Of a stretch of 64,000 nucleotides of DNA, positions 8,246-17,275 are shown in pieces; positions within the stretch are counted from its first letter, which is position 1; each line of letters begins with the position of its first letter. A program made the position numbers and the translations under genes. Origin of the DNA: Rhodospirillales bacterium 70-18 (GTDB lineage: Bacteria; Pseudomonadota; Alphaproteobacteria; Acetobacterales; Acetobacteraceae); NCBI GenBank assembly GCA_001899585.1, contig MKWE01000025.1, positions 19,081 to 83,080 of the forward strand. Reading direction: 5' to 3'. The notes beneath the pieces were generated by a model, which had not been told where the DNA came from, ran no database searches, and worked only from the letters and a program-made list of their open reading frames with translations.

Positions 8246-8833
8246 ATGAAAGTGATCGGTCTCACCGGCGGGATCGGCATGGGCAAGTCCACCGCGTCGG
8301 CCGCCTTTCGCCGCGCCCACATCCCGGTGTTCGATGCCGACGCGGTGGTGCATCAATTGCAGGCGCCCAACGGGCGGGCGTTGCGGGCGATCGGCGCCGC
8401 CTTCCCGGGCACCGTGGCGGACAGCCGGCTGGACCGCGCCGCCCTGCGCACCGCCGTGATGGGGCGGCCGGAGGCGTTCGCCAGGCTGGAGCGCATCATC
8501 CATCCCATGGTGCGGGCCGAGGAGCGCCGCTTCCTCGCCCGCGCCCGCGCCGCCCGGGCGCGCGCCGCGGTGCTGGACATCCCGCTGCTGCTGGAGACCG
8601 GCGGGCAGAAGCGGGTGGACATGGTGGTGGTGGTCAGCGCGCCGGCTGCCGTGCAGATACATCGCGTGCGCCGGCGCGGGCACATGAACGCGGCGCAGAT
8701 CGCCGCCGTGATCGCCCGCCAGATGCCCGATCGCGCCAAGCGCCGCCACGCCGATGTGGTAATCCATACCGGCCTTTCGCGTTTCCACGCCCTGCGCGCC
8801 CTGCGCCGCCTGATCCAGGACCTCCGCCGATGA
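8246..8833 (+). CDS. coaE: dephospho-CoA kinase
   Basis: A 195-residue cytosolic kinase that phosphorylates the 3'-OH of the ribose of dephospho-CoA, the last step of CoA synthesis. The N terminus has GLTGGIGMGKST (P-loop, residues 5-16), followed by a DADAVVHQL block and the conserved DIPLLLETG block, all typical of CoaE. The ATG at 8246 places the P-loop at the usual distance from the start; an upstream in-frame codon adds three residues. Stop and next start overlap as ATGA, coupling it to dnaQ, an arrangement common in alphaproteobacteria. Confidence 0.95.
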   Translation: MKVIGLTGGIGMGKSTASAAFRRAHIPVFDADAVVHQLQAPNGRALRAIGAAFPGTVADSRLDRAALRTAVMGRPEAFARLERIIHPMVRAEERRFLARARAARARAAVLDIPLLLETGGQKRVDMVVVVSAPAAVQIHRVRRRGHMNAAQIAAVIARQMPDRAKRRHADVVIHTGLSRFHALRALRRLIQDLRR

Positions 8834-9510
8834 CCCGCGCCGTGCTGTTCGACACCGAGACCACCGGGCTGGACCCGCTGACCGGGGACCGGGTGATCGA
8901 GTTCGCCGCCATCGAGCTGGAGGGCGACCTGCCGACCAGCCGCACCTTCCATCGCCTGATCCATCCGCAGCGCGACATCCCCGAGGAGGCGACGCGCATC
9001 CACGGCATCACGCTGGAGCGCCTGCGCGACGCGCCGCGCTTCGAGGAGGTGGCCGACGATATCCTGGCATTCCTGGGCGACGACCCGCTGATCGCCCACA
9101 ACGCGCCGTTCGACTTCGGCTTCATGAACGCCGAGCTCGCCCGCATGCGCCTGCCGGCGCTGGACCGGGCGCGCATGGTGGACACGCTGGTACTGGCCAA
9201 GGCCCGCTTTCCGGGGATGCCGAACAGCCTGGACGCGCTGTGCCGGCGCTTCGGCATCGACCTGTCCGAGCGCACCAGCCACAACGCGCTGCTGGACTGC
9301 CGGCTGCTGGCCGAGGTCTACGTGGAACTCACCGGCGGGCGGCAGCGCGGGCTGGGGCTGGCCGACGAGGACGGGCAGGGGGCGATGCCGGTGGCGACCT
9401 ACCAGGCCACCGGCCCGCGCACGCCGCGGCTGGTGGCGCCGACCGAGGACGAACTGGCGGCGCACGAGGCGTTCGTCGGGCGGTTGAAGGAGGCGGTTTG
9501 GAAGCAGTAG
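8830..9510 (+). CDS. dnaQ: DNA polymerase III epsilon subunit (3'-5' exonuclease)
   Basis: A 226-residue DEDDh exonuclease, the replicative proofreading subunit. Exo I DTETTG is at residues 8-13, Exo II contains HNAPFDFGFMN, and Exo III has the HNALLDCRLLA block with the catalytic His and Asp. A shorter C-terminal tail (about 60 residues) matches the segment that links epsilon to the alpha subunit. It overlaps coaE by four bases. Its stop is followed within three bases by a strong hairpin. Size and motifs are normal for DnaQ. Confidence 0.93.
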   Translation: MTRAVLFDTETTGLDPLTGDRVIEFAAIELEGDLPTSRTFHRLIHPQRDIPEEATRIHGITLERLRDAPRFEEVADDILAFLGDDPLIAHNAPFDFGFMNAELARMRLPALDRARMVDTLVLAKARFPGMPNSLDALCRRFGIDLSERTSHNALLDCRLLAEVYVELTGGRQRGLGLADEDGQGAMPVATYQATGPRTPRLVAPTEDELAAHEAFVGRLKEAVWKQ

Positions 9511-9512
9511 GT

Positions 9513-9633
9513 CTTCTTTTTGTGAACAAAAAGAAGCAAAAAAACTTTATTCGTTGATCGGGGGGAGGCGCGCCTTGCCTCCCCCGATCACCAAACGGAT
9601 AGAGTTTTTTGGTTCTTTTTTTTAAAAAAGAAC
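9513..9633. terminator. triple-hairpin A/T-rich repeat between dnaQ and pckA (element copy 2)
   Basis: Three inverted repeats follow each other in the convergent dnaQ/pckA gap. The first (9513-9536) has 11-bp perfect arms CTTCTTTTTGT/ACAAAAAGAAG. The second (9556-9589) is a GC-rich stem starting GATCGGGG with one bulge. The third (9612-9633) has 10-bp arms GTTCTTTTTT/AAAAAAGAAC. The first hairpin and adjoining A-run plus TTATTCGTTG are shared with the element at 2377-2462. A bidirectional terminator role fits the position. Confidence 0.65.
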
Positions 9634-9642
9634 GTCTGTCTT

Positions 9643-11262
9643 TCACGCTGCCTTCAACGCCACGGCCCGAACATCCTCGCCGACATGGTGCGCGAACGGC
9701 TCGAAATTCTTCTCGAACCGGGCCAGCAGCTCGCGCGCGGTGGCGTCGTAGGCGGCCTTGTCGGCCCAGGCGGCGCGCGGGTCCAGCACGGTCGCCGGCA
9801 CGCCAGGCACGGAATCGGGGATCATCAGGCCGAAGAACGGGTCGCGGTGGTAGCTGGCGTGGACCAGCGTGCCGTCCAGCGCCGCGCGCAGCAGGGCGCG
9901 GGTGTGGCGGATGGCCATGCGGCTGCCGACGCCGTATTTGCCGCCGCTCCAGCCGGTGTTGACCAGCCAGCATTCGGCGCCGTGCTGGGCGATTAGGTCG
10001 GCCAGCATGCGACCGTAGACTTCCGGGCGGCGCGGCAGGAAGGGGGCGCCGAAACAGGCGCTGAAGGTGGCCTGTGGCTCGCTGCCGGCGTCCTTCTCGG
10101 TGCCGGCGACGACGGCGGTATAGCCGGACAGGAAATGGTACATCGCCTGCGCGGGCGTCAGCCGGGCGATCGGCGGCAGCACGCCGAAGGCGTCGGCGGC
10201 CAGCATCACCACATGCTTCGGCTGCCCGCCGCGCCCGGCCGGGGTGGCGTTGGGGATGAACTCCACCGGGTAGCAACTGCGGGTGTTCTCGGTCAGGCGC
10301 TGGTCGGCCAGGTCCAGCCGGCCGTGGCGGTTGGCCACCACGTTCTCCAGCACCGCGCCGAAGCGGTGGGTGGCGGCCCAGATCTCGGGCTCCGCCTCCC
10401 GGCTCAGGTTGATCACCTTGGCGTAGCACCCGCCCTCGACATTGAAAACGCCGTCCGGCCCCCAACCATGCTCGTCGTCGCCGATCAGCGTGCGGGCGGG
10501 GTCGGAGGAGAGGGTGGTCTTGCCGGTGCCGGACAGGCCGAAGAACAGCGCCACGTCGCCGTCGGGGCCGATATTGGCGCTGCAATGCATCGGCAGCACG
10601 CCCTGCGGCGGCAGCAGCCAGTTCATCACCGTGAAGATGGATTTCTTGATCTCGCCGGCATACTCGGTGCCGGCGATCACGATCAGCCTCTGCGCGAAGC
10701 TCAGCGCGATGGCGGTGCTGGTGCGCACGCCGTCCAGCGCCGGGTCGGCATGGAAATGCGGGGCGTGCAGGATGACGTAGTCGGGGACGAAATCGGCCAG
10801 TTCCGCCTCGGGCGGGCGGATGAACATGTTGCGGGCGAACTGGGCCGACCAGGCCTGGGTGGTGACCAGGCGCACGCGGATGCGCCGGGCGGGGTCGGCG
10901 CCGGCGTACAGATCCTGGGTGAACAACTCCTGGCCTTGGAGGTAGGCGCGCACGCGGGCGGCCAGCAGGGCGAATTTCTCGGGCGAGAGGGTCTTGTTGA
11001 CCTTGCCCCACCAGACGTCGGCGGTGCTGTCCGGCTCGTCGACCACGAACTTGTCCTGCGCGGAGCGGCCGGTGTGCACGCCGGTGCGCACCATCAGCGC
11101 GCCATCCTCGGACAGCGTGCCTTCGTTGCGTTGCAGCGCGAGCGCGGTCAGCGCGGGGGCGGTGAGGTTGGCGTGCACGGGGTGGCCGGCGCGCACGCCG
11201 GTGCCGTCCAGCGGCCTGGCGTGGATGGCGCGATGGGTCGATGCGGCAGGCTCGGTGTTCAT
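9643..11262 (-). CDS. pckA: phosphoenolpyruvate carboxykinase (ATP)
   Basis: A 539-residue cytosolic enzyme converting oxaloacetate and ATP to PEP, CO2 and ADP, the entry step of gluconeogenesis. Visible motifs: RTGVHTGRSAQDKF near residue 59, the kinase-1a P-loop GLSGTGKTT at 242-250 and the metal-binding IGDDEHGW near 260-267. Length matches ATP-type PckA. It is close to chvI-chvG, as in rhizobia and Agrobacterium where the response regulator is known to influence pckA, here with one gene between them. The upstream 149 bp up to the HugZ-like gene should hold its promoter. Confidence 0.95.
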   Translation of the reverse strand: MNTEPAASTHRAIHARPLDGTGVRAGHPVHANLTAPALTALALQRNEGTLSEDGALMVRTGVHTGRSAQDKFVVDEPDSTADVWWGKVNKTLSPEKFALLAARVRAYLQGQELFTQDLYAGADPARRIRVRLVTTQAWSAQFARNMFIRPPEAELADFVPDYVILHAPHFHADPALDGVRTSTAIALSFAQRLIVIAGTEYAGEIKKSIFTVMNWLLPPQGVLPMHCSANIGPDGDVALFFGLSGTGKTTLSSDPARTLIGDDEHGWGPDGVFNVEGGCYAKVINLSREAEPEIWAATHRFGAVLENVVANRHGRLDLADQRLTENTRSCYPVEFIPNATPAGRGGQPKHVVMLAADAFGVLPPIARLTPAQAMYHFLSGYTAVVAGTEKDAGSEPQATFSACFGAPFLPRRPEVYGRMLADLIAQHGAECWLVNTGWSGGKYGVGSRMAIRHTRALLRAALDGTLVHASYHRDPFFGLMIPDSVPGVPATVLDPRAAWADKAAYDATARELLARFEKNFEPFAHHVGEDVRAVALKAA

Positions 11263-11411
11263 GGATCGTGGTCCCCCGGCTGGTCTTGGCGTGCCGGGTC
11301 GGTGCCACGGCTTTCGCGGCTCTATGGGGGTCGTTCCGGAAGGTCAACCCATGATATCGCGACCAGCGGGCCACCCGCCAAGGCGTGAACGCCAGCGGAC
11401 GGCGTGGGTGG

Positions 11412-12110
11412 TCAGGCGCCGCGGGCCTGTCGCGCCAGCAGGATCAGCGCCGCGCGTACCCCCTGCGGGTCGGCGACCGGCGCCGGCCAGTCGGCGCGGA
11501 CCACGCGCTCGCCCAGCGCCAGGTCGCAGCCGTCGAGATCGGCGGCGACCATCCGCCAGGGGCCCGCGGTGCCGCCGATGGCGCCGCCGATCGCCGCCAT
11601 CGCGTCCGGGTGGTCGGTGTTGCAGTGGGCGACGATCTCCGCCTCGGCGGCCGCGACGGCGGCGGCATGCCTCGGGTCCGGCAGCAGGTCGGCCGCCTTC
11701 AGCCGGGTGGCGCGGGCGAAGCCGCCGACGAACAGGGCGGCGGCCGGGCGGATGCGCCACAGGGTGAAGTCGGCGAAATCGGCGTAGAGGGCCGCATAGG
11801 GATGCACGGCCTGCCAGCGCGCCTTCAGCGCCGGGTCCGGCGCCGGCTCGGCGATGCCGGTGATGGTCAGGCGTGGCGCGGTCTGCGGGTTGGCGCCCTC
11901 GGCCGGGCCCGCGACCAACAGCGAGCAGCGCGGGTCGGCGCGCAGGTGGCGGGTGTGCTCGGACAGGCCGGAGAGCAGCAGCAGCACCGAGAGGTCAGGC
12001 GCGCAGGCCGGGGTGACCAGCGAGGCGAAGGGCTGGCCGCCGACGGTGGTGGCCAGCGTGCCGGCGCGGGCGGCGCGCAGCAAATGGCGGGCGAGATCGG
12101 CGTCTGCCAT
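11412..12110 (-). CDS. HugZ-like pyridoxamine-5'-phosphate-oxidase-fold protein
   Basis: A 232-residue protein with an N-terminal split-barrel flavin/heme-binding fold typical of the PNPOx superfamily ([16 protein letters not shown], then [19 protein letters not shown]) and a C-terminal DUF2470-like domain with [10 protein letters not shown]. This two-domain plan is that of HugZ-type heme-utilisation proteins, some of which degrade heme, though many homologues are uncharacterised. The ATG at 12110 is chosen because GGAGAG lies about ten bases upstream; another ATG at 12128 is possible. It is divergent from chvI and downstream of nothing on its strand except pckA. Confidence 0.8.
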   Translation of the reverse strand: MADADLARHLLRAARAGTLATTVGGQPFASLVTPACAPDLSVLLLLSGLSEHTRHLRADPRCSLLVAGPAEGANPQTAPRLTITGIAEPAPDPALKARWQAVHPYAALYADFADFTLWRIRPAAALFVGGFARATRLKAADLLPDPRHAAAVAAAEAEIVAHCNTDHPDAMAAIGGAIGGTAGPWRMVAADLDGCDLALGERVVRADWPAPVADPQGVRAALILLARQARGA

Positions 12111-12187
12111 GTTTTGTTCACTCTCCATCCTCGTTGCGCCACAATTGGGCGCCATATTACGAACAGTCACGCAACGGGACGCGCCGC

Positions 12188-12889
12188 ATGAAACAGACCA
12201 TCGCCCTGGTCGACGACGACCGCAATATCCTGACCAGCGTGTCGATGACCCTGGAGCAGGAAGGCTTCCAGGTGCGCACCTATACCGATGGCGAAAGCGC
12301 GTTGCAGGACCTCATCGCCCGGCCGGTGGACCTCGCGGTGCTGGACATCAAGATGCCCCGCATGGACGGGATGGAGCTGTTGCAGCGGCTGCGCGCGCGC
12401 TCCTCGCTGCCGGTGATCTTCCTCACCTCCAAGGACGAGGAAGTGGACCAGCTGATGGGCCTGCGGCTGGGGGCGGACGACTACATCACCAAGCCGTTCA
12501 GCCAGCGCCTGCTGATCGAGCGCATCCGCGCCCTACTGCGGCGCAACGAGGCCGGGCGGGCCGAGGGCTCGGGCACGCCGGCCGGCGGCGTGCTGGTGCG
12601 CGGCGAACTGGTGCTGGACGAGACCAAGCACCAGTGCTTGTGGAAGGGCAGCGACATCCAGTTGACCGTCACCGAGTTCCTGCTGGTCAAGGCGCTGGCG
12701 ACCCGGCCGGGCATGGTGAAGTCGCGCGACCAGCTGATCGACGCCGCCTATGGCGACAACATCTATGTCGATGACCGCACGATCGACAGCCACATCAAGC
12801 GCGTGCGCAAGAAATTCCGCGCCATCGACGACGATTTCAACGCCATCGAGACCTTGTACGGCATCGGTTACCGCTACAAGGAAGCCTGA
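12188..12889 (+). CDS. chvI: response regulator ChvI (OmpR family)
   Basis: A 233-residue two-domain regulator. The receiver has the acidic pair DDD near residue 10, the phosphoacceptor Asp53 in [11 protein letters not shown], the switch Thr in IFLTSKD and Lys102 in ITKPFS. A winged-helix output domain follows, with [15 protein letters not shown] and [16 protein letters not shown] blocks. That fits ChvI/ExoR-responsive regulators of envelope stress, acidity and gluconeogenesis in alphaproteobacteria. The ATG at 12188 gives the standard N terminus. It is followed after 23 bp by its kinase gene. Confidence 0.9.
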   Translation: MKQTIALVDDDRNILTSVSMTLEQEGFQVRTYTDGESALQDLIARPVDLAVLDIKMPRMDGMELLQRLRARSSLPVIFLTSKDEEVDQLMGLRLGADDYITKPFSQRLLIERIRALLRRNEAGRAEGSGTPAGGVLVRGELVLDETKHQCLWKGSDIQLTVTEFLLVKALATRPGMVKSRDQLIDAAYGDNIYVDDRTIDSHIKRVRKKFRAIDDDFNAIETLYGIGYRYKEA

Positions 12890-12912
12890 ACCCGAACCGA
12901 CCAAGGCCCCCA

Positions 12913-14589
12913 ATGCCAGACAGCGGCATCCTGCCGGCCGTGCTGAAACCGGCGAGCCGGGTGGGGCGGCGGCTGCGCGGGCGGTGGGTGTCGCCGCTGC
13001 TGCAACGGGTGCTGCTGGTCAACGCGCTGCCGCTGGCGCTGTTGCTGGCGGCGCTGCTGTATCTGGACCAGTACCAGAACGGGTTGTTGCAGGCGGAGGT
13101 GACCACGCTGCGCGAGCAGGCCCGCATCTATGCCGGCGCGCTGGGCGAAACCGCGGTGCGCGACGACGGCACTGACCTGCCGCGCCTGGTGCCCGACCTC
13201 GCCCGCCCGCTGCTGCGCCGCCTGACCGAGCCGACGCCGAACGCCCAGGCCAAGCTGTATGCGCCGGACGGCCAGGTGATCGCCGACAGCCGGGTGCGCC
13301 AGGGCGCCACCGGCGCGGTGGTGACCGAGCCGCTGCCGCCGGCGGTGGATCGCGGGCGGCTGCTGGGCATCGTCGGCAGCATCTACGACCGCATCCTGTC
13401 CTGGCTGCCTCATGGTGGTAGCCGCCCGCTGTTGGACACCGGCCCGACCGCCGCCGGCCCGGACTGGCAGCCGGACGTGAAGGAGGAATTGCGGCTGTCC
13501 GGCACCGACCAGAGCCGCGCGATGCCGCCCTATATCCGCCGCACCAGCGACAACCGCCTGCTGGTGACCGTGGCCGAGCCGGTGCAGCACAACCGGGTGA
13601 CCGTGGGCGTGGTGCTGCTGACCCGCGAGGCGCGCGAGGTGGATGACAGCCTGCTGGCGGTGCGGCTGTCCATCCTGGGGCTGTTCACCCTGGCGCTGGG
13701 GCTGACGGTGATGCTGTCGTGGTACCTGTCGCTGACCATCGCACGGCCGATCCTGCGGCTGGCGCGCGCCGCCGAGCATATGCGCGAGGGCAGCGGGCGG
13801 GCGGGCGAGGTGCCGGCCCGGCTGCTGGCCCGCCATGACGAGATCGGCGAGCTGGCGCAGGCGCTGGCCGATTCGGCGCGCGCGCTGTGGACGCGCATGG
13901 ACGCTATCGAGCGTTTCGCCGCCGATGTGGCGCACGAGATCAAGAACCCGCTCTCCTCCATCCGCAGCGCCATCGAGACGCTGCGGCGCATCGAGGACCC
14001 GGAGAAGCAGCGCCGGCTGACCGCGATCATCGCCGAGGATGTGGGGCGGCTGGACCGGCTCATCACCGACATCAGCGACGCCTCGCGCATTGACGCCGAA
14101 TTGTCGCGCGTGGCCACCGAGCGGCTGGACGTGGCGCCGATGCTGGCCACCCTGGTGGAGATGGACGAAGACACGCGCGACGACACCGACCCGCGCCTGG
14201 TGCTCGCCCCGCCCGAGGGGGCGACGGTGGTGCGCGCGGTCGAGGACCGGCTGGTGCAGGTGCTGCGCAACCTGATCGGCAATGCACAGAGCTTCTCGCC
14301 GCCGGGCGGGCGGATCACGCTGGGCGCGCGGCAGACCGGGGCGATGGTGGAGATCAGCGTCGAGGACGAGGGGCCGGGCATCCCGGAGGCCAAGCTGGAG
14401 CACATCTTCGACCGTTTCTACTCCGAGCGGCCGCAGGGCGAGTATTTCGGCCAGCATTCCGGCCTGGGGCTGTCGATCAGCCGGCAGATCGTCGAGGCGC
14501 TGAAGGGGCGGATCGGTGCCGAGAACCGGCGCGACGAGGGCGGCCGGATCATCGGCGCGCGCTTCGTGGTGCGGCTGCCGAAGGCGTAG
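12913..14589 (+). CDS. chvG: sensor histidine kinase ChvG
   Basis: A 558-residue inner-membrane kinase. A membrane segment lies near residues 32-52, then a periplasmic sensor region of about 200 residues, a second membrane segment near 250-274, a HAMP linker, and a DHp domain with the phosphorylatable His341 in DVAHEIKNPLSS. The catalytic domain shows an N-box NLIGNAQSFS, DEGPGIP and GLGLSISRQIVE. Size and architecture match ChvG/ExoS. It should sense envelope conditions and phosphorylate ChvI. It converges with the LysR gene with only 11 bp between stops. Confidence 0.9.
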   Translation: MPDSGILPAVLKPASRVGRRLRGRWVSPLLQRVLLVNALPLALLLAALLYLDQYQNGLLQAEVTTLREQARIYAGALGETAVRDDGTDLPRLVPDLARPLLRRLTEPTPNAQAKLYAPDGQVIADSRVRQGATGAVVTEPLPPAVDRGRLLGIVGSIYDRILSWLPHGGSRPLLDTGPTAAGPDWQPDVKEELRLSGTDQSRAMPPYIRRTSDNRLLVTVAEPVQHNRVTVGVVLLTREAREVDDSLLAVRLSILGLFTLALGLTVMLSWYLSLTIARPILRLARAAEHMREGSGRAGEVPARLLARHDEIGELAQALADSARALWTRMDAIERFAADVAHEIKNPLSSIRSAIETLRRIEDPEKQRRLTAIIAEDVGRLDRLITDISDASRIDAELSRVATERLDVAPMLATLVEMDEDTRDDTDPRLVLAPPEGATVVRAVEDRLVQVLRNLIGNAQSFSPPGGRITLGARQTGAMVEISVEDEGPGIPEAKLEHIFDRFYSERPQGEYFGQHSGLGLSISRQIVEALKGRIGAENRRDEGGRIIGARFVVRLPKA

Positions 14590-14600
14590 CGCGCCGGCCG

Positions 14601-15545
14601 TCAGAACGCGGCCAGTTCGCCCAGCAGCGGCGCGGCCTGTTCCATGTCCTGGCGCATCTGCGCCACCATCCAATCCCGGATGGCCGCCACCACCTCGCGC
14701 ACCGGGCGGGCGCGTGAGGCGAGCAGGTGGTAGCTTTTGCCGGTGCGCAGATGCCGGCGCGACACCGGCACCAGCGTTCCCAGGCCGAGCGCGCGGGCCA
14801 CCACGGTGATCCAGCCGAGCGCGACGCCCTCGCCGTTCATCGCCGCCTGCAGCACCACCCCGTAGTCGGAGAACTCGATCCAGACGGGTTGCGGCGACAG
14901 GGTGCCGACGACGCCGCCCCATAGCGCCTCGCGATGGAGCGGCGTGTCGGACAGGTGCAGCAGCGTGTGGCGGCTGCCCGGCGCCGGCGCCTCCAGCGTG
15001 CCGTGCTGCGCCAGGTAGCGCGGGCTGCCCACCGGGATGATCAGCTCGGGCGCGAACGGCCAGCTGTGGAATTCGTGGTCGGCGTCGCCCGACATGCGCA
15101 TCGCCAGGTCCACGTTGCCCGGCGGGCCGCGCAGGGTGCCGGAGATGAGCTGGAAGCGCAGGTCGATGCCCGGAAACGCCGCATGGAACGCCCCCAGCCG
15201 GGGGATGAACCAATGGGTGACGAAGGCGGTGGACAGCGACAGCTCCACCACCTGCAGGCGGGTGCGCTGGGCGACGATTTCCTGGATGGCCGCGGCCACC
15301 CGCTGGAACCCCTCGCTGAGGGCGGTGTGCAGGATGCTGCCCTCGGCCGTCAGTTCCATGCCGGCGGGGCTGCGGATGAAAAGAGGTATGCCCAGATGGG
15401 CTTCGAGCTGGGCGATGTTCCGGCTCACCGAGGGTTGGGTGAGATTGAACTCCCGCGCCGCAGCACTACAGCTTCCGGTACGGGCCGCGGCCTCGAACAC
15501 CAGCAGGCCGCGCGCGGAGGGAACCAGTCTGCCCAGGGCCACCAT
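14601..15545 (-). CDS. LysR-family transcriptional regulator (GcvA-like)
   Basis: A 314-residue regulator with an N-terminal winged helix (FEAAARTGSCSAAAREFNLTQPSVSRNIAQLE) and a C-terminal effector-binding region of about 220 residues. The start at 15545 gives the usual LysR N terminus. It is divergent from the peptide/opine-type importer operon, so it is the likely activator of that operon. A T-N11-A inverted repeat overlaps its own start codon, which fits autoregulation. The inducer is unknown. Confidence 0.88.
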   Translation of the reverse strand: MVALGRLVPSARGLLVFEAAARTGSCSAAAREFNLTQPSVSRNIAQLEAHLGIPLFIRSPAGMELTAEGSILHTALSEGFQRVAAAIQEIVAQRTRLQVVELSLSTAFVTHWFIPRLGAFHAAFPGIDLRFQLISGTLRGPPGNVDLAMRMSGDADHEFHSWPFAPELIIPVGSPRYLAQHGTLEAPAPGSRHTLLHLSDTPLHREALWGGVVGTLSPQPVWIEFSDYGVVLQAAMNGEGVALGWITVVARALGLGTLVPVSRRHLRTGKSYHLLASRARPVREVVAAIRDWMVAQMRQDMEQAAPLLGELAAF

Positions 15546-15558
15546 ACGCTGACCGTAT
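15544..15558. promoter_or_regulatory. LysR-type T-N11-A box
   Basis: ATACG-N5-CGTAT is an inverted repeat with the LysR-family T-N11-A spacing. It overlaps the first codon of the LysR gene and lies about 120 bp from the importer start, as expected for a self-regulated divergent promoter. Confidence 0.5.
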
Positions 15559-15673
15559 ATCCCCCCAACGCATTGTCAAGCTGACCCGCGGCAAAAACTC
15601 GTGGCAGATATGTGTCTCGGCGTTGCCTCTCACCCTCCAGACGCGGCCCGGCGGCCGTGGAAAGGCGCAGTTC

Positions 15674-17260
15674 ATGAGCGAGCAGACTCCCGGACCCTTC
15701 CCGGCCCGCAGCGGCGCCGACCTGCCGCAGGGCGCCTCCCGCCGCGTCGTCATGGGGTGGCTGGCGGGCGCCGGCCTTGGCGCCGCGATCGGGCTGCCGG
15801 CGGTCACGGCGCGGGCCGATGCCCCGAAGAAGGGCGGCAGCATCCGCGTCGCCGGCTATTCCAGCGGCACCTCGGACACCGTCGATCCGGCGCGGCAGTC
15901 GCTCTCCACCGACTATGTCCGCTGCAACATGTTCTACAACGGGCTCACGGCGCTAGATGGCAGCCTGGCGCCGCAGCCGGTGCTGGCCGAATCGATCGAG
16001 AGCGGCGACGCCAGGGTATGGACGGTGAAGCTGCGCAAGGGCGTGGAGTTCCACGACGGCGCCAGCATGACCAGCGCCGACGTGGTGTATTCGCTGACCC
16101 GCCTGCAGGACGCCAAGCTGGGCTCCCCGGCGCGCCCGCTGGCCTCGCAGATGACCGAAATCAAGGCGATGGGGCCGCAGGAGGTGCGCATCACGCTGAG
16201 CGCGCCGAACGCCGACCTGCCGGTGGTGCTGGGCACCTTCCACTTCAAGATCGTCAAGAACGGCACAACCGACTTCACCACCGCGATCGGCACCGGCGCG
16301 TATCGCTGCAAGGAGTTCTCGCCCGGCGTGCGCTCGGTGGGGGTGCGCAACCCGAACTACTGGAAGGCCGGCAAGCCCTATCTCGACGAGATCGAGTTCT
16401 TCGGCATCGCCGACGACGCGGCGCGGGTGAACGCGCTGCTGTCGGGCGACATCCAGTTGGCCGGCGGCATCAACCCGCGCTCCACCCGCCAGGTGAAGGC
16501 CGCGCCGGGCTTCGAGATCTTCGAGACGCGGGGCGGCGGCTACACCGACCTGATCGCCCGGCTGGACGCCCAGGGCACCGGCAACGCCGATTTCATCCTG
16601 GCGCTGAAATACCTGATAGACCGCGAGCAGATGAAGCGGGCGATCTTCCAGGACTATGCGGTGGTCGGCAACGACCAGCCGATCGACCCGACCAACCGCT
16701 TCCACAACCCGCATCTGCCGCAGCGCCCGTTCGACCTCGACCGCGCCAAGTTCCATTTCGCCAAATCCGGCATCGGCGCCACCGCGGTGCCGCTGATCGC
16801 CTCCACCGCCGCCTCGTCCTCGGTGGACATGGCGGTGCTGCTGCAGGACGCGGCGCGCAAGATCGGGCTGTCGCTGGACATCAAGCAGGTGCCGGCCGGC
16901 GGCTACTGGTCCAACTACTGGCTGAAGGCGCCGCTGTGCTTCGGCAACATCAATCCGCGCCCGAGTGCCGACATCCTGTTCACGCTGTTCTTCAAGTCCG
17001 ACGCGCCGTGGAACGAGTCCAAGTGGAAGGACCCGAAATTCGACAGCCTGCTGCTGGCGGCGCGCTCGGAGCTGGACGTGGGCAAGCGCAAGCAGATGTA
17101 CTGGGACATGCAGGCGATGGTCCGCGACGATGCCGGCATCGGCATCCCGCTGTTCCTCAGCGGGCTGGATGCGCACAGCGCCCGGCTGAAAGGGCTGCAG
17201 CCGATCCCGACCGGCGGCATGATGGGCTTCGACTTCGCCGAGAATGTCTGGCTGGCGTGA
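15674..17260 (+). CDS. ABC transporter substrate-binding protein, family 5 (DppA/OppA type)
   Basis: A 528-residue periplasmic receptor of the peptide/opine/nickel family 5. The N terminus has an SRRVVMGW twin-arginine-like signal with a hydrophobic stretch to about residue 45. Family blocks follow: WTVKLRKGVEFHDG, ADVVYSLTRL, IGTGAYRCKEF and LKYLIDREQMKRAIF. The ATG at 15674 with AAAGG upstream is chosen over a frame start at 15623, which only adds low-complexity residues. First gene of an importer operon; the ligand need not be a peptide, since family 5 also binds opines, betaines and glycosides. Confidence 0.9.
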   Translation: MSEQTPGPFPARSGADLPQGASRRVVMGWLAGAGLGAAIGLPAVTARADAPKKGGSIRVAGYSSGTSDTVDPARQSLSTDYVRCNMFYNGLTALDGSLAPQPVLAESIESGDARVWTVKLRKGVEFHDGASMTSADVVYSLTRLQDAKLGSPARPLASQMTEIKAMGPQEVRITLSAPNADLPVVLGTFHFKIVKNGTTDFTTAIGTGAYRCKEFSPGVRSVGVRNPNYWKAGKPYLDEIEFFGIADDAARVNALLSGDIQLAGGINPRSTRQVKAAPGFEIFETRGGGYTDLIARLDAQGTGNADFILALKYLIDREQMKRAIFQDYAVVGNDQPIDPTNRFHNPHLPQRPFDLDRAKFHFAKSGIGATAVPLIASTAASSSVDMAVLLQDAARKIGLSLDIKQVPAGGYWSNYWLKAPLCFGNINPRPSADILFTLFFKSDAPWNESKWKDPKFDSLLLAARSELDVGKRKQMYWDMQAMVRDDAGIGIPLFLSGLDAHSARLKGLQPIPTGGMMGFDFAENVWLA

Positions 17261-17275
17261 GCGGGGCGCGCCACG

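Noticed and set aside
9329..11374. 681-codon minus-strand frame
   Set aside because: Overlaps pckA in another frame; pckA has the full motif set and this has none.
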